Shown here: positions 45,267-57,608 of the stretch, one piece after another | Position numbering within the stretch: position 1 is the first letter of the stretch | Layout of the letters: each line of letters begins with the position of its first letter | Assembly (NCBI GenBank): GCA_022578965.1 | Contig: MU400634.1 | Location: 1-64,000 of the forward strand | Direction: 5' to 3' | Source of the DNA: Xylaria sp. FL1777 | Lineage: Eukaryota > Ascomycota > Sordariomycetes > Xylariales > Xylariaceae | Length of the DNA: 64,000 nucleotides | The notes under the pieces: model-generated | What the model was told of the DNA's origin: nothing | The model's input: only the letters and a program-made list of their open reading frames with translations | The model's database searches: none | Program-made: the position numbers and the translations under genes

Positions 45267-47201
45267 TCATACAAGTTCCCACGTGCACCAGATCGCCCAA
45301 CTCATGCTGTACCCGCCGCTCTGCTTGGTCCTATAATACTCTTCCTTCGTAACGCCTCGCGCATCGCGTCCATTTAGGACCGTGAGTGCAAATAGTTGTG
45401 TTTTCATCCCAGGAGCGCCCAGATCCCTCGCGGGGACGTCGACCCACCACCAGTATCCATTTGTGTCGAGAGGTACGAGGTCCTCTTTTCGTCCGTCGAC
45501 ACCATGGATCTTAAGAAGTAATAGGTAAGGCGGACCTTTCCCATTGCGTTCATGTGTCCAGTGTTCGCAAACCTTTGCGAATTGAAACCGCACGACCTCG
45601 CCGCTGTAAACAGGAATGTGTTTTTCGGCAGGACTATAACCGGCATCGCTGGAGATTCCTTCGTCAGTGGCACCACCGCACCATTGTGGCTTTTCGGCCC
45701 CTGGAACCGGCCCCTGAATGTACTCCTCCCACGATAGAATTCTACCGTCTTCCCGGTAGAAGTACCGGTCATCGCTGGGAAAATGAGAATGTCCAAATTG
45801 CTCGTTGCTGAGTGTAAACATCCTAGGGTTAAAGCCTTTGTGAAATTTCTCGTCGCCAACAGATCCAGCACCCCAGCATGCGTCTATAAGCTTCCATTCG
45901 CCGTTGTCGATGCATACAGCGTTCCACGCATGACCTGTAGCATCCCTCGGTGGCGGTGCTTGGCCCCGTGTTAAGGGTGTGTAGCCGTATCCCTTGCCGT
46001 GTCCACCGACTATGACACACTGTAATCCAGCCCTTTGTGCAATTGCTTGGTAGACTTCGGCGTACCCTTGGCAGACAGCTTTGCCTAAGAATATCGTTTC
46101 GTTCACATTACGTCCCTTAATGCACTTTCCGAAGAACTCCTCGACGTTGTATGCGATGTTATGGTGACACCAAGTGAATATTGCCCGTGCCTTGTCAGTC
46201 GCAGACGGGAACGAAGCGCAAAGAACCCTAGCGAGGTAGCCCACAGGATCCTGTCTCGGTAATGAATGGTGTGGATACTGCGCTGCTACACTGTCGGGAC
46301 CAGAGAAATCTCTACACGTCATACACACATCTGTCTTATTGTCTGCCGCTCGAACCGTAACAGCACCGATCTCAGCACGGGTGGGCCGGGAGCTGGCTGG
46401 AACAGGGGGCGGCGAAACCTGTCTTGTAGGGAGCGGTGGGGGTCTCGATGAGTTTTCCAAGATGGTCTTTGGCCTTACGAAAGCTGAAGGAAGAGGGCTC
46501 TTGGCAGCAGGCCGAGATGGCAGTCGAGGTGGAAGGGTAGGACGACCCGGCTCAGGTGTAGACAAGGCAGAGACAGGAGGAGTGATAACTTCGGGTCTTT
46601 CTCGCTCGGCCGCTTCCTTGGCGGCTTGCGCCTCTCTATCCTTTCGAGATGGCGGTAGCGGTGGAAGCTTTGCTTGGTCAAAAGCGGGCGCGAGCACTCG
46701 TCGCGGAGCAGGAGAGTCGGTCGAGATGGTGCTTGCTCGGGATAGCGACAGGTTCGAGATGGATGAGATGTGGGATATTTCCGACGAGTTAGAGTCCCGC
46801 CGAGAGGGTAGCTGATGTGTTGGCCTGCGCGGGGGCAATGTCGGCGTTGGCGTCGGCTGTGACTGTAGGTCGGAGGTCTTGCGAGAGGGAAGCGGTGGTC
46901 GTCCTGGTAAGGCCGGGGGGGTCTCGGCAGCAGGCGCCGTGGGAGAAGCAGTCGTGGTATTCGCTCGTTGAGGAAGGGTTGGCGGCTCTCTCCTGGCCGG
47001 ACGGGCAGGGAGGCTGGGAGTCTTCTGAACAACATCATCGTTGGCTTCGACGGTCGAAACTCTTGGAGGCTGTTTGCCCGGGGGCGGTGGTGGAGGAGGT
47101 CGTTTTATTCCTGGTGGCGGCGCGCTGAAGTTCTTCTGCTTGTTCAGAGCAGCGATTCGGTCCGCCAGCGAGCTGAACTGTGGCTCCTCGACTTCTGCCA
47201 T
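45267..47201 (-). CDS. transglutaminase-like protein with proline-rich N-terminus
   Basis: Single exon, 644 residues. Residues 1-280 are disordered, with many polyproline SH3-binding motifs (KRPPPPPPPGKQPP, LPGRPPLPSRK, TLPPRLPSRP). Residues about 310-450 form a transglutaminase-like fold with the catalytic triad C377 (GKAVCQGYAEVY), H424 (GHAWNAV) and D440 (WKLIDACWG). A C-terminal beta-rich region follows, ending in SMSWAIWCTWELV. The family includes cytokinesis protein Cyk3 and kyphoscoliosis-type proteins, where the transglutaminase-like domain often works as a scaffold. Cyk3 itself has an N-terminal SH3 domain, while here SH3 ligands are present instead. The intact Cys-His-Asp triad leaves catalysis possible. 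A bud-neck/septum or actin-associated role is inferred only from the family. Confidence 0.88.
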   Translation of the reverse strand: MAEVEEPQFSSLADRIAALNKQKNFSAPPPGIKRPPPPPPPGKQPPRVSTVEANDDVVQKTPSLPARPARREPPTLPQRANTTTASPTAPAAETPPALPGRPPLPSRKTSDLQSQPTPTPTLPPRRPTHQLPSRRDSNSSEISHISSISNLSLSRASTISTDSPAPRRVLAPAFDQAKLPPLPPSRKDREAQAAKEAAERERPEVITPPVSALSTPEPGRPTLPPRLPSRPAAKSPLPSAFVRPKTILENSSRPPPLPTRQVSPPPVPASSRPTRAEIGAVTVRAADNKTDVCMTCRDFSGPDSVAAQYPHHSLPRQDPVGYLARVLCASFPSATDKARAIFTWCHHNIAYNVEEFFGKCIKGRNVNETIFLGKAVCQGYAEVYQAIAQRAGLQCVIVGGHGKGYGYTPLTRGQAPPPRDATGHAWNAVCIDNGEWKLIDACWGAGSVGDEKFHKGFNPRMFTLSNEQFGHSHFPSDDRYFYREDGRILSWEEYIQGPVPGAEKPQWCGGATDEGISSDAGYSPAEKHIPVYSGEVVRFQFAKVCEHWTHERNGKGPPYLLLLKIHGVDGRKEDLVPLDTNGYWWWVDVPARDLGAPGMKTQLFALTVLNGRDARGVTKEEYYRTKQSGGYSMSWAIWCTWELV

Positions 47202-48727
47202 GGCTCTTGGCCGTCTTTGTCTGTAGCTGGTAAGAGGGGTCTTGTCTCGGCTGCTAGAACAATCGAATCGCCGGTCTACAATACGTGTCTACAATACGGC
47301 AGCTGACTGCGAGTTGTATGTGTCAGGATCGAGACAGAAGCCTGGGACTTCAGAGCACGGGAAATTAGCCGAAATCAACCCTAATCGTGACACGATTCAT
47401 CATGTCGAAGACCTGGATTGAATTGTTGTTGGAGCTTGATGCAGTCAATGTCCTCGCTCGGTGATTTTGCTGCGGTCATGGATTGCGGCGCAGCTCGTAT
47501 GACTGATCGCCAGTATTATATGCGTATCGATAGATCCACACCAAGGCAATGAATGCTGCATGTTCGTCCCCGTAAGAAAAGGAAATCCACCACAAGTGAT
47601 TGAGCGGCAGTAGCACGGGCACAGCCCTGTGGAAGCGGGAGGAGCGGGGGAGTCTGGTTAGTGCAGGTTAGCTGCACCAATGCATCTACTAAAATCAAGA
47701 TTGGCCCCTGTAGATTGTAACTAGATCCATTAGCAGGGCACTGGACGGTTTCTAAGAAAAGAACAGGAAGTGTACGGTAGTGTAGAGTACCTATCGTCCT
47801 GAAATCCGCTTTCTTTAGATGAATGTAGGTATGTTGATCTCTTAAATACTTCTATTTGCTATTAATCTCTGGAATCAGATTTTCGTTAAATACCTAGGCT
47901 TACACTGAGTAAATAAATAACAACCTACTTCAATTAGCATCTATCTAGTTGAGCCCTCCCTTGGCTACGAGGTCTAATTCAATTATTGTTGCCCTTTGCA
48001 TGAACCTTTATTAAAACGTGATGAATAATACATAGAAGAACATTAGAAATCTAGCTTAGATTGCAGAAAGTGCTCTTAGCTCTTTAACCCAGAATCTTAT
48101 TCCATTGTATTAACACTAGAGCCATTGGGAATCCAGTTCATAATTTTTCCGTTTATAATAATAATATTGATTATCTATATCGATTAAGACGGCTATGTCG
48201 TGTTGATTATCCATATTACAAGAGCTCCTAAGAATGCTCGATTGTATGTCCGTTGTCATGTGTTGAAATATGCTCCCTTCCGCCTGGGTGGGCATTGCAC
48301 CTCGTACTTTTTTCATGAACAATTTCCGGTCCCGACCCCCAAAAATCTAAAAGAAAAGAGAGAAAAGGTAGTGGTAAAGGGGTACGTGTTGAAATTCCGC
48401 CGACCGTGTTGTGGGTATCATCATGCATTGTGTCTGTGTGTTGTTTACACAATTTATTTTGGGTCCAGTTAACAAAAGTAAGCATCGCCCGCCGAAAAAA
48501 AAAACATTCGTCCCCGATCTCATGCCTGCGCCAATACCGAACCGGACCCGAAAGCGTTATGAGTGCATCTATAACTAAGAAAAAAAGATCCATGAATGTA
48601 CAGATCCGAAATCAAAAGACTGACTCCGAACATGACTACCGTCTTGAACGGTTTGCTCCTGGTTTGGGAACTAGGTTCCCTATTATGCTCTGTTGTTGTG
48701 GTTGAGCCAAAGGGAGGTGGCGCAAAT
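47202..48727. other. intergenic, no gene recognised
   Basis: About 1.5 kb, containing the promoter of the transglutaminase-like gene and the 3' side of the arrestin gene. No coding signal beyond chance frames. Confidence 0.5.
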
Positions 48728-50218
48728 TCATACTCTTTGAGTCGCCCGATTGCCAACGCGCTCTGGATAGCCAGGCAACTGACTGCAGAACTCGATATTC
48801 GGCACCGACATGGTTCGGGGCTGTAAATATGCGTCGACCTCGAGAGCGGCGTCCTCCATAGCGGCCTCAAAAGTCGGCAACCCTGTGGCGTCGACTCGGC
48901 CACCTCCCCGCGGACCAGCGCCGACTTGCAGAGGAACACCTAATGTGACAGTCGAGCTCGTGCCCGCCAGTGCCGACAGCGTCACCGTCATCCACAAGAC
49001 GTACACCCGTGAAGATATACAAGAGTGGAAAGTTGGTACGAATTGCTTCTTGCCCTTGGGTAACTGTACTGGAACCTGCACCTTCATTCCGTAATAGAAT
49101 GGAGCGCCTTTGCTATAGCGTTTGCGGCTTTCTGGGCTTTGTCGCCCATTCGCCGAGTGGTCCGATTCATATTGGGGCTCCGAGCCATATCCGGAATCCC
49201 GTCTTCCCTGTGCTGTGAGATGCTGCTTCCACGAAGCGTTTTCGATCGGCGCTGTGGGGAGCGGGAGAGAACTCGAATAGGCTCCACGACCATCGGCGCC
49301 AAATGAGCGAGCCCAATCTTTGAGATTGGGATACTGATTGATAGCACCGGCGCTGTAGTAAGTTACTGCCGTGACTTTGGAAGAGACGCCTATGACTTTT
49401 GGCGGTTGCGAATCACTAGATGTAGGCGTGAATACCAAGTCTAGCTGTGCAGTTGTCGGAGGGGTAGAGTGTCCATCTGAGCTGATCATGATGGGACTCG
49501 GTTGTTCGGCGGACACGGTTATTTTTCCCAGCTTCGGGGAGAGTATTGATTTCCTCAACGTCTTGCTCTTGGACATGATGTACATCTTGTCCTGGTCGGT
49601 TATATTTAGAGGTGCATCTTCAGGCACCATGGGTATCACTTTAATGTCGTGCGACGCCTCTATCGCCCTCGCAATTTTGCCTTCGGCATCTTTGTTATAT
49701 ACCCTTGCCCGTACAGAATATGCAATACGCGACATATGTGGTGTGAAGTCATCTTTGTCCCAATCGCCAATCGAGGGCGGTAGTCGTAGGTGAGCCTCCT
49801 TCAACGCGTCGTTAGGAATGCGGTGACTGCACGCATTGAGAGTGAGGTACTGGGGAATAACGAAATGAAAGGGGATCTTGTAAGTGGTGCCTGCTTCAAA
49901 GCACCGAGTTGCCGGGTAGTACGAATCCGGGACGGGCATCGTCAGTTTTAGAAAGGTGTGAGACGTGGCCTGTGGTATGTTGATGGCATCGACGCGAGTC
50001 CTGCTGGTCCCCAGAAGCAATATTTGCACCTTATCAAACGGCACATCGTGGGATGCATTCACCTCCACGTGCCCCGACACGGTTGAAGATGTAGTATATA
50101 TTTTGGACTGATAATGATTGTCGATATGGATATCCATGTTGAGCTTAGGTGTGAGGTGCTTCTGAGCAGAGTCGAAAGTGGTGGAAGCGTGACCGTTTGG
50201 CCACGAACGTGTCGACAT
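48728..50218 (-). CDS. arrestin-domain protein
   Basis: Single exon, 496 residues from the ATG at 50218. The same frame is open a little further upstream, but only with a TTG. The N-terminal arrestin domain shows NMDIHIDNHYQSKIYTTSS, VSGHVEVNASHDVPFDKVQILLLGTSRTRV and TFLKLTMPVPDSYYPATRCFEAGTTYKIPFHFVIP. DDFTPHMSRIAYSVRARVY follows, typical of fungal arrestin-like (ART/PalF-related) proteins. The C-terminal half has a second beta-rich region (QLDLVFTPTSSDSQPPKVIGVSSKVTAVTYYSAG) and ends in NIEFCSQLPGYPERV. I see no PPxY motif for Rsp5 ubiquitin ligase binding, unlike classic ART adaptors; LPGY near the end is only loosely similar. Likely a cargo adaptor or scaffold in endocytic trafficking, though function is inferred only. 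Confidence 0.9.
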   Translation of the reverse strand: MSTRSWPNGHASTTFDSAQKHLTPKLNMDIHIDNHYQSKIYTTSSTVSGHVEVNASHDVPFDKVQILLLGTSRTRVDAINIPQATSHTFLKLTMPVPDSYYPATRCFEAGTTYKIPFHFVIPQYLTLNACSHRIPNDALKEAHLRLPPSIGDWDKDDFTPHMSRIAYSVRARVYNKDAEGKIARAIEASHDIKVIPMVPEDAPLNITDQDKMYIMSKSKTLRKSILSPKLGKITVSAEQPSPIMISSDGHSTPPTTAQLDLVFTPTSSDSQPPKVIGVSSKVTAVTYYSAGAINQYPNLKDWARSFGADGRGAYSSSLPLPTAPIENASWKQHLTAQGRRDSGYGSEPQYESDHSANGRQSPESRKRYSKGAPFYYGMKVQVPVQLPKGKKQFVPTFHSCISSRVYVLWMTVTLSALAGTSSTVTLGVPLQVGAGPRGGGRVDATGLPTFEAAMEDAALEVDAYLQPRTMSVPNIEFCSQLPGYPERVGNRATQRV

Positions 50219-52592
50219 TTTGTGCGCGTAGGAGCTGGTCAATTAGGAGTTGCTGGTCAGATACCAAGGTAAGGAGCCGATGCGGGGTGTGCCGATTGCT
50301 GTTGCTGTCGCTGAGATGGAATGTGCTCGTCGCCTTGTGCCGCTGTCGCCTGACCACTTACAGATGGACGGACGGACGGACAGGCAGACAGACAAAGCGC
50401 CTTACAAATGAGTACGCCCGTAGACTCCCTCTGTTGTGTTGTATGTTCGGGGCTTGCCGCTCGACACTAACCCCTGACTTATCGGTGGTATATAGATCGA
50501 TCTTCGACGATCTCTTATTATGTGAAATAAGCCTAGATGATTAAATCAACTCATTCGTATTCAATTGCTGTGATCCTTGGGTGGGTGTGGTGGCCCCGTG
50601 CGTTATATATAATTATATATCCCATGTAGTACGTAGCACGCCTTTCGCACGACAAGCTAGGATGGCTTGTTATATCCCGATCTATTGGGAAATGATTCAC
50701 TATGTAAGCCGCTTGAGTCATCCACATGGGGAACGATCCAGGAAACCCAGATAGTGCCTCAGGCTAGGGTGGTGATGGGCTACAAGTCCAGCCAGCACGG
50801 CGTAATAAGAATAGAATAGGAGCTACCTAAGCAGCAAAGGGCTACGTTGACCTGGTGAGTTCACAACTAGAACCGGGGTTGACGTAAGAAGAATGGGGGT
50901 TCGTTCCGTTATTCGGCTTGCACCATCTACAATGACCATTACACACTTGAATCCTCGCAGGCTGGTGAGCATGAATTTTCACTACGCTTGCCCTCTAAAG
51001 GCACGGCCGGAGGGGCTCAAACCCACAGAATGCCGAAGTAGCTGGAGGAGCATCTCCGTGTTGTCCGTGCTCTGGACTTCGGGAGTCCAGATCGCGACAC
51101 AGATGGGGCAGGGGCTTACAGGGGATAGAGTAGCATAGAACGTCTGAACTGGTGATGAGAAAAGCTTATTGCATTTACCTACATACAGTCTAGTGGGCAA
51201 ATGGCCAGTTAGTGACGATCATCATCAGAATACTCGGTACGGTTGCACAACACTTGCTTGATATTGGTGGGAATGGCCTGTCGGTCACACGCACGTGCAT
51301 GTAGTAGACATCACAGGGCGCTGATAGGGCGTACCAAAGGGCGTGCATACCTGCAGTAGCCGCTTGTTGTTATGTACAGTAGGTGTGTTTTGGTGCCCAT
51401 AAGAGCTATGCATGTGCGGCACTAGGGTAGGTAGCTACTTACTAATTAGCATAAACTGCCTACCTACATAAGGTACCTACCTAAAGCCACGTTACCTACA
51501 CACAGAGGTAGTTCGGCAATGCTACGCAGTAGATGTGACCTTTTGCGAGAGATATGTAGGGTCGGTGTGTACCTACTACCTACCTAGAATATAGTGGTAC
51601 AGTTCCGGTAACAGGCGCAACAGGGGTTCATGCTGGGTAGGCATAGTGTCGTGTGTCCTCGCGTTTTCTTTCCCGATGGCATGGGCAGTCTTTCCCGAGT
51701 TCTGCCCGAGCTTAAGGCACCGGTATACTGAACCGATATGTGCTGGTGTGGCGCAATAATCAACACCGATGTAAAATGCAGTTGGAACTTGGTGTGTTGG
51801 TAAGCTTGGACGGAAATAAGCCAACGGAAGGACAAAAGAAAAACTAGTAAAAACAGTGTTCGTGATACGGTGCCAACGCTGTGTCCCGTATGTATAAAGT
51901 AGCATAGGGAATTTAATTACCTAACTAGCAGGGCTTTCGCTCAAGACCCAGATGGCAAGGGATAAATAAGTACCTACCTAGACAGAATGTCTTTACATGT
52001 TCGTCTAGTATACATACGTGAAAATGATCTATACTAGATCCCACGTGGACGTCGAAGACCTAATGTACAGTATATTACGCTAACATACACTACCTAGGTA
52101 CCTGGACGTAAGTGGGGTACCTGTAAGATACCGGTATTGGTGTCCGTACCTCCATGTATAGCCGTTATCGGCCCCATGTCTAGAATTTTTCATGACTAGC
52201 CCCTAGTGTGTATAACCTCAATCAACCTCTGCCTGAAGGATTCCGACAAGTTTCAGGTTGCAGAATATTCAGAGTGTCAAACTTCATCCATAGAATGAAC
52301 ATCCGAGATAGGTTTTACCATACTGAATCAAAAAGGGAATTTCACCTGAGCCATGCCTAAAGTCTGTTTATGCATTAATGAATATGTAGCTTTAAATAAA
52401 AAGGCTATAGTATTAATAATCTCGGTCGGAAAGCTATTTTAATGTCTTTAAATACGATTTTTAAAGTAAATTGGTTGCATAATAGTTTCTTTAAAGACCG
52501 TAGTGCTGCTAGCAAAGACATACCCCCTTACACTCCCGCCTTGTATGTACAGCTTTGCGCCTCTCTTTTCTTATGAGCCAAAGCCACATGCA
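50219..52592. other. long intergenic region
   Basis: About 2.4 kb with TACC/GGTA-rich stretches (51420-51600, 52090-52140) and no gene I can support. A 109-codon frame at 51576-51905 (minus) is probably chance. Confidence 0.5.
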
Positions 52593-55465
52593 CTACTTTA
52601 TTACTAACTTTCTCTTTTGGCAATGCTTAAAGAATCTAGATTTGTCTACTGTCTCCCCACCGCAAATATTATAGTCTATTATGCCAATACGCTCGAAAAT
52701 GTCTTCATCCACGGACGGTCTAAGAACAAGCACGACGGTGTTCGAGAGCATTACACCCTGGATATCGGAATCTATCACCGCGTGGTCTTTTGAAGGGCAG
52801 TCGGAACGATAGTAAGGTTGAAAAGGGTGGTCGCGTGGAATTTTAGGCACCACATCGGGATGAAAAGTTTCGAGGTCCTCGTCGACTCCAGTATCGGGAT
52901 TGCAGGCCCTAACAAGGATGCAGGAAACCGAATTTCCGCTTGGGTATTCCTGGTTGCAAAGGACGAGTTGCAAATGAATAACGCTCCCAAAGAATGTAAG
53001 TTGGCCTCCTGATACAGCCCCGGTTATATCTATGCCATCCGGGATACAAACTGGGTCTTCAATTTCAAAGGCACTTTCTGCATGCTTCGACCAGTTCACG
53101 CGTCCGTGGACCGACGCCCAGGACCATGAGGGTGCAACGTAGGAGGAGTTGCGCGGCTGGTGACCACCTTCCACGCGCCAGCATAGGCCAGTTTTAAGAT
53201 CCTTCGACCACAATCCAGCAAGGTAGGTTCCGAGGTCAATTTTCTCAAAGGGAAGACGGGCGTCTGATGGTTGAATTGAAAACGTGGGTTCCTGCGGGGT
53301 TGGTATGATACCATCACTATCTCCGGCTGTTTCGGCAATGAACTGCTTCGCAAGCCCAGAAATTGCAGGTAAGCGGTCCGTCCAGTTGGTAAGCATCCGT
53401 GAGGAGTACCGATAGATGAAAATTCGCCAAAGGTTCATTTTCTCTGTCACCGTACATCCCTTTGAACGGTATCCTTTGAGGACAGACTTATCAGTCACAC
53501 GAAATCCGCCACGCACACGAAGTAATCCGCACTGACAATCCATCCCTCCGTTGCATTCCCATTGCAACTCGTCAATGCAGAAATGCAGAATCCTCGGAGC
53601 CATATGAAATTCCTGGAAACACCACGCCCTCGTGTGGAGCGGGGCAATATGTAGACTTTCGGCTTCGCTACCAAACATCGAGCTAGCAGTCCGGTGTCTC
53701 TTCCCAAACCGCACTCGGGTGCCGTGTTGGGTGTCTTTGCTAACTAAGGGCTCTCAAGACTTCAACGCAAGCCGGGAACTGGCAAATAGCCCCGCGTTGC
53801 CGTCTATAGCCCGGTCGCCACTTAGCATTAGATCGCAATTGGCGTAGACTTGGTTCATCCTAGCCGATTCGTACTTCCAGTCTGTCTTATTCCCTTGAAT
53901 AATACAAAGGGCGTCTATCCACAAATACCGGTATCCTAGAAGGTGGGTGACAGCGACGGCGTCTTTGAATGTTTGCGGTAACATCGACCAATCAACCCTG
54001 TCCTTCATCTTGTCTAATGTCGAATCGGTGGTTTTGGCAATTGGGTCCTTGCCCCAGCAGTGGCTGATCGTGACGTATGGTACCTTTTCTACCCAGTCCT
54101 TTGTCTCGACAAGTTTGATAGCATACTTTCCTAACGATATCTTTACGTCGAGCAACCTAGTCGGCATTTCCGAGCCCTTCGAGGCTTCACAGGTATGAAG
54201 ACGATCACAATCCCTACGACTCTTTAGAATATAGTCCTGAAGACTAGAGATGGCGTTTGGCTCCGGAATCTCTTGTCGAACACGCAGCAGCTCACATCTC
54301 GATGGGGCTCCTAGATGCAACATTAGCAAGTTGAGAATCTATACTTCAGGGATAACACGTATTAACCGTACCTCCAGGTTGGGTATAAAATTCAAGCTCC
54401 GGGTCCCGTTGCCAAAATAATTCTACCACGCATCTAGGATTTTGAAGGGACCCCGCCTCAATTTGGAACGATGTTTTCAGGGAAATAATCTCCTCCCGGT
54501 TTGCATCCCACTGTGGACAAGCCTTTATGCCACCATAAACAATCGAACAGAACCAGCAACCAGCTTCTGCTGCGTCTCTCAACTCCTCCAGTGAATAATT
54601 CACGGCTATATCTTGACGCCGTGCAGGCTCCTGAGAGGTGTGTGAACCAGCCATCACCGCGGAATCGCCACATCGAATGTGCAATTTAGCGCAGGTGCAA
54701 CCAGGGCGGAAGTGGTCTTCGGAACTAACAGATATCATTTCTTCGGCAGGGTCAACACCGGTTTGTCGCTTTATCCCAGCTGCGACCTGCATCCGTTGCC
54801 AGTATCTTAGTGACGTGTTATCTAGCGGAGGAGGCTGATGAAGTCTTTCTCGGACATGGGCTAGACTGAAGCAGCTAACATACTCGCGCGCTGCAATGTC
54901 AGGGAACGGGTCAGAATACAGTCCATGGCCACAAGTTTCCTCTGCAATTTCCGGCTCCTTTCTTCTACCCAGATCTCTACCCAGGCCAGGGCATTCCCCT
55001 GACTTCGGTGACACGGTGTCAGCTTCACCCTCGTTGAGTTCCGAAGGCGGCTTTTTGTTGACTTTGGGGTCTTCGAAAGTTAGCCAAGCTTTTTTTTTTT
55101 TCAGGAAAAAAAAAAAGAGAGAGAAGAGAGGTTTTCGTACTAGAAATAGCGAGCTGTGCGCCGGATGCTGGCGACAGCGCTATAGCTGTCGGACTTGCAA
55201 CCTGGTTCTCGCTGTAGACAGGCGATGCAAGTTGTTGACTGGTTGACGCTGTAGTTTGTATACGAGACTGATGTTCCTTCTTTGTCGGGAGGTACGAAGT
55301 GTACCCGTATTCTTCGTGATCTACCCTCGAGTTGGAAGTTGGCCCGTTGTTTTCGGCCGTCGCTGGTTGTAAATAAGGTGAGTCTGACGCGAGTGCCTGT
55401 TGGTTGCCTCGTTTCCTCCTGAATTTTCTTAACAGAAAATTTCCAAACCTCAAGAATAGAGTCAT
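52593..55465 (-). pseudogene. HET-domain gene broken by one in-frame stop
   Basis: Three exons, 55465-55141, 55070-54372 and 54310-52593 (introns 70 and 61 bp, both with clear branch points), form a single frame of 914 codons. Codon 527 (53756-53754) is TGA. Before it lie the first two HET blocks: VPYVTISHCWGKD at about 419-431 and YRYLWIDALCIIQGNKTDW with MNQVYANCDLML at about 468-505. The third block, PLHTRAWCFQEFHMAPRILHF, and the whole C-terminal region follow the stop in the same frame with no other defect. HET domains trigger heterokaryon incompatibility, a cell-death response to non-self fusion. The upstream 340 residues have a low-complexity start and a cysteine-containing region (CTCAKLHIRCGD, AGCWFCSIVYGG) often preceding HET. 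The lesion is recent or is a null allele, as nothing else has decayed. A read error or readthrough are alternatives. Confidence 0.85.
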
Positions 55466-56488
55466 GGTTTGGGTTGCTTTGGGGACAGCAAATGTGGTAA
55501 GAGCTAGTTATCTAGGACCTAGAGCTGCGAATAGGGAGTCAGCTTCAACTAAAGATCTTCTTGGGTCTCAAGGGGTCGATGAGAGACAAAAAGGAAAAGA
55601 CACTGTTCAGGTCTTTGCCTGGATGGCCCAATCTCCGGTGAGCGCCAATTACAGTATAATCTACCTAGTTATTCGTTCTGATTCGGCCACGAGATCGTCA
55701 GCACTCTGCATCTTGGTTCCTTTGGCATGTGGTTATGCTTAACACGTCGTGATGAGCGTGACAACAAATTTGCAGACGGCTAAAATTTGAGGTTCAAAAT
55801 GCGCCACGCCGCTTTTAGCCCGACCCCGGACTGAGACGAGCGACGAATAAAAATATATTATACCTACTTTCTTTTATGTTAGTATTTTTGACCACCATTT
55901 GGGAATGCCGATGGCTAGAAACACCAACGCACTTCATACATACGCAGGTCCTTAAGTTGTACGTACACTATTATGTCCCTACCAGGACGGAATATGCCTA
56001 TTCAAGCGCGTTGCGGTGCTGGTAGCATCTTGGCTGGCTCACCACTAACGAATAGTGTGTCGATACCCCGGATATTCCGACTGGACCGTTTATAGCTTTT
56101 TGGTCACCAAAACAACAATGCTAAGTGAGATATCAACCGTTTTGTGCAAGTCCGGGCCTGGTTAAGTTTAACTAATGTTAGACGGTGGTGAAGTGTAATG
56201 GAATCTTCGGCACATTTACTACTACTTTATAGCAGGGCTGAGTGCTAGTTAGGTAGGATGAGTGAGGTAGTATTATGTATTGATAGACGAACCTTGTCAA
56301 CTTAGCACATTCTATACTTTCGTATTGCATTTTCGAACGCAAAATTCAATAACTTCTAGTATCTAACTGAGATCACATTGCCTTTAGGCAATTTATTCTT
56401 GGCCATATCTTTGTACTAAGTCTCTCATGACGTCGAGAACCCTGCGAGAATATCAGTGCTGCGCTCCGTACCTGTGGTTGACTCTACC
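55466..56488. other. intergenic, no gene recognised
   Basis: Promoter side of the HET gene and 3' side of the fructosamine-kinase gene. No coding signal. Confidence 0.5.
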
Positions 56489-57608
56489 CTACTGTGTACG
56501 AAGTGTCTCGTCATTAACGAATAGTGCCGATACATGCGTGTCAAATCGCCTGATCTTTGAGTTAGTTAAGGCCCAATTAGTATTTCCTTTATCTCCTACA
56601 GTCTGTATAAATCAAGGCGGCCTTCAAAGTCCTTCGCTGGTGCCGAAATCTGGACGAAAGAGTTGTATGCAGCAATGTATTCGGCCCCAAACTTATTGCA
56701 AGCCGGTCTCCACTGACCGAATTCGTCTTTGTCACCTTGCATAAGCTAGGATCAACGTGTGAATGGATCCTGCTAAACTTACATTCGTTGTGGGCGAAGA
56801 AGCAGCAAGCATCGAAGACAAGAGGTTGGTCGGTGGAAACATCGATTCCAGCATTGGCATACCAGAGGTCCCCATGGACAAGAGATGGTTTTACCGTCCG
56901 ACCCTCGCTCTCAAGGGGCCTCAGTAGCCTGGGAATAACCTTGTCAAATAAAGCTTGGGAGAGAATATCAAGCTCTTCACTGGGCCCCTTTCTTTCTACC
57001 TCAAGGTCAAGCGCCTGTCTCATGCTCTTGGCGAAGAACGTCTCCCAACTTTCCTCCCAGGACACGAATTGGGGCAGGTTGCCGGCATAGGTAGTGATAT
57101 GGAAACCAAACTTTCCCGTAGGTGACACAGTTCTCTCATGCACTGTCGAGAGGAGAGCGGCGAACTTGTGGGGTTCTGGCATGTCGTTTGTCATTTCTCG
57201 GAACTCGCAGACAAAGAAGTGGGTGTCAGGAACGGTCGCGTAGGTGCCCCAAGCGATCGGCTTAGGTACGAATTCTGGCAGGACACTGTTCAGAGCCTTC
57301 ATGGACTCGAATTCACCCCGGACCATCTGCTTGCCGCGTTCGAGCGACAGCACTTTGATGAAGAATGACTGCTCCGTCTCGTCAATGAGCGAGACATCAA
57401 TTCGGCCAGTTCTGGCCCAGAAGCTGACACCATGAGCCTTGGTGGATATTACTCTGCACCCTTGAGGTAGTTCTTGGAGACGACGATGTGAGCATTACTC
57501 CGTACGGCCGGCAGTAGGAAGTACGAATATCTTACCCTTCATGACACTGGGGTCGACCTGGATATTGCCTCCCCCGAATTCGAGCCCCTCCACACCTTTA
57601 TAATTCAT
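56489..57608 (-). CDS. fructosamine/ketosamine-3-kinase family protein
   Basis: Four exons (57608-57536, 57472-56783, 56726-56600, 56549-56489) with introns of 63, 56 and 50 bp give 316 residues. The protein has the kinase-like fold of the fructosamine-3-kinase family. The ATP lysine is K64 (SFFIKVLSLERG), and a glutamate-bearing helix follows (GEFESMKAL). The catalytic loop is HGDLWYANAG at 224-233 with D226 and N231, and the metal-binding aspartate is D245 in FDACCFFAHNEYEFG. The family end LYRLRFDTHVSALFVNDETL is recovered only by splicing the last two introns. These enzymes phosphorylate Amadori sugars on glycated amines, triggering deglycation. Bacterial and fungal members prefer ribulosamines/erythrulosamines, so 'protein-ribulosamine 3-kinase' is the likely activity. 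It is cytosolic. Confidence 0.92.

Noticed and set aside
53715..53790. A short intron removing the TGA in the HET gene
   Set aside because: The only phase-compatible GT-AG pair spans 36 bases, shorter than any intron in the window and without a branch point.
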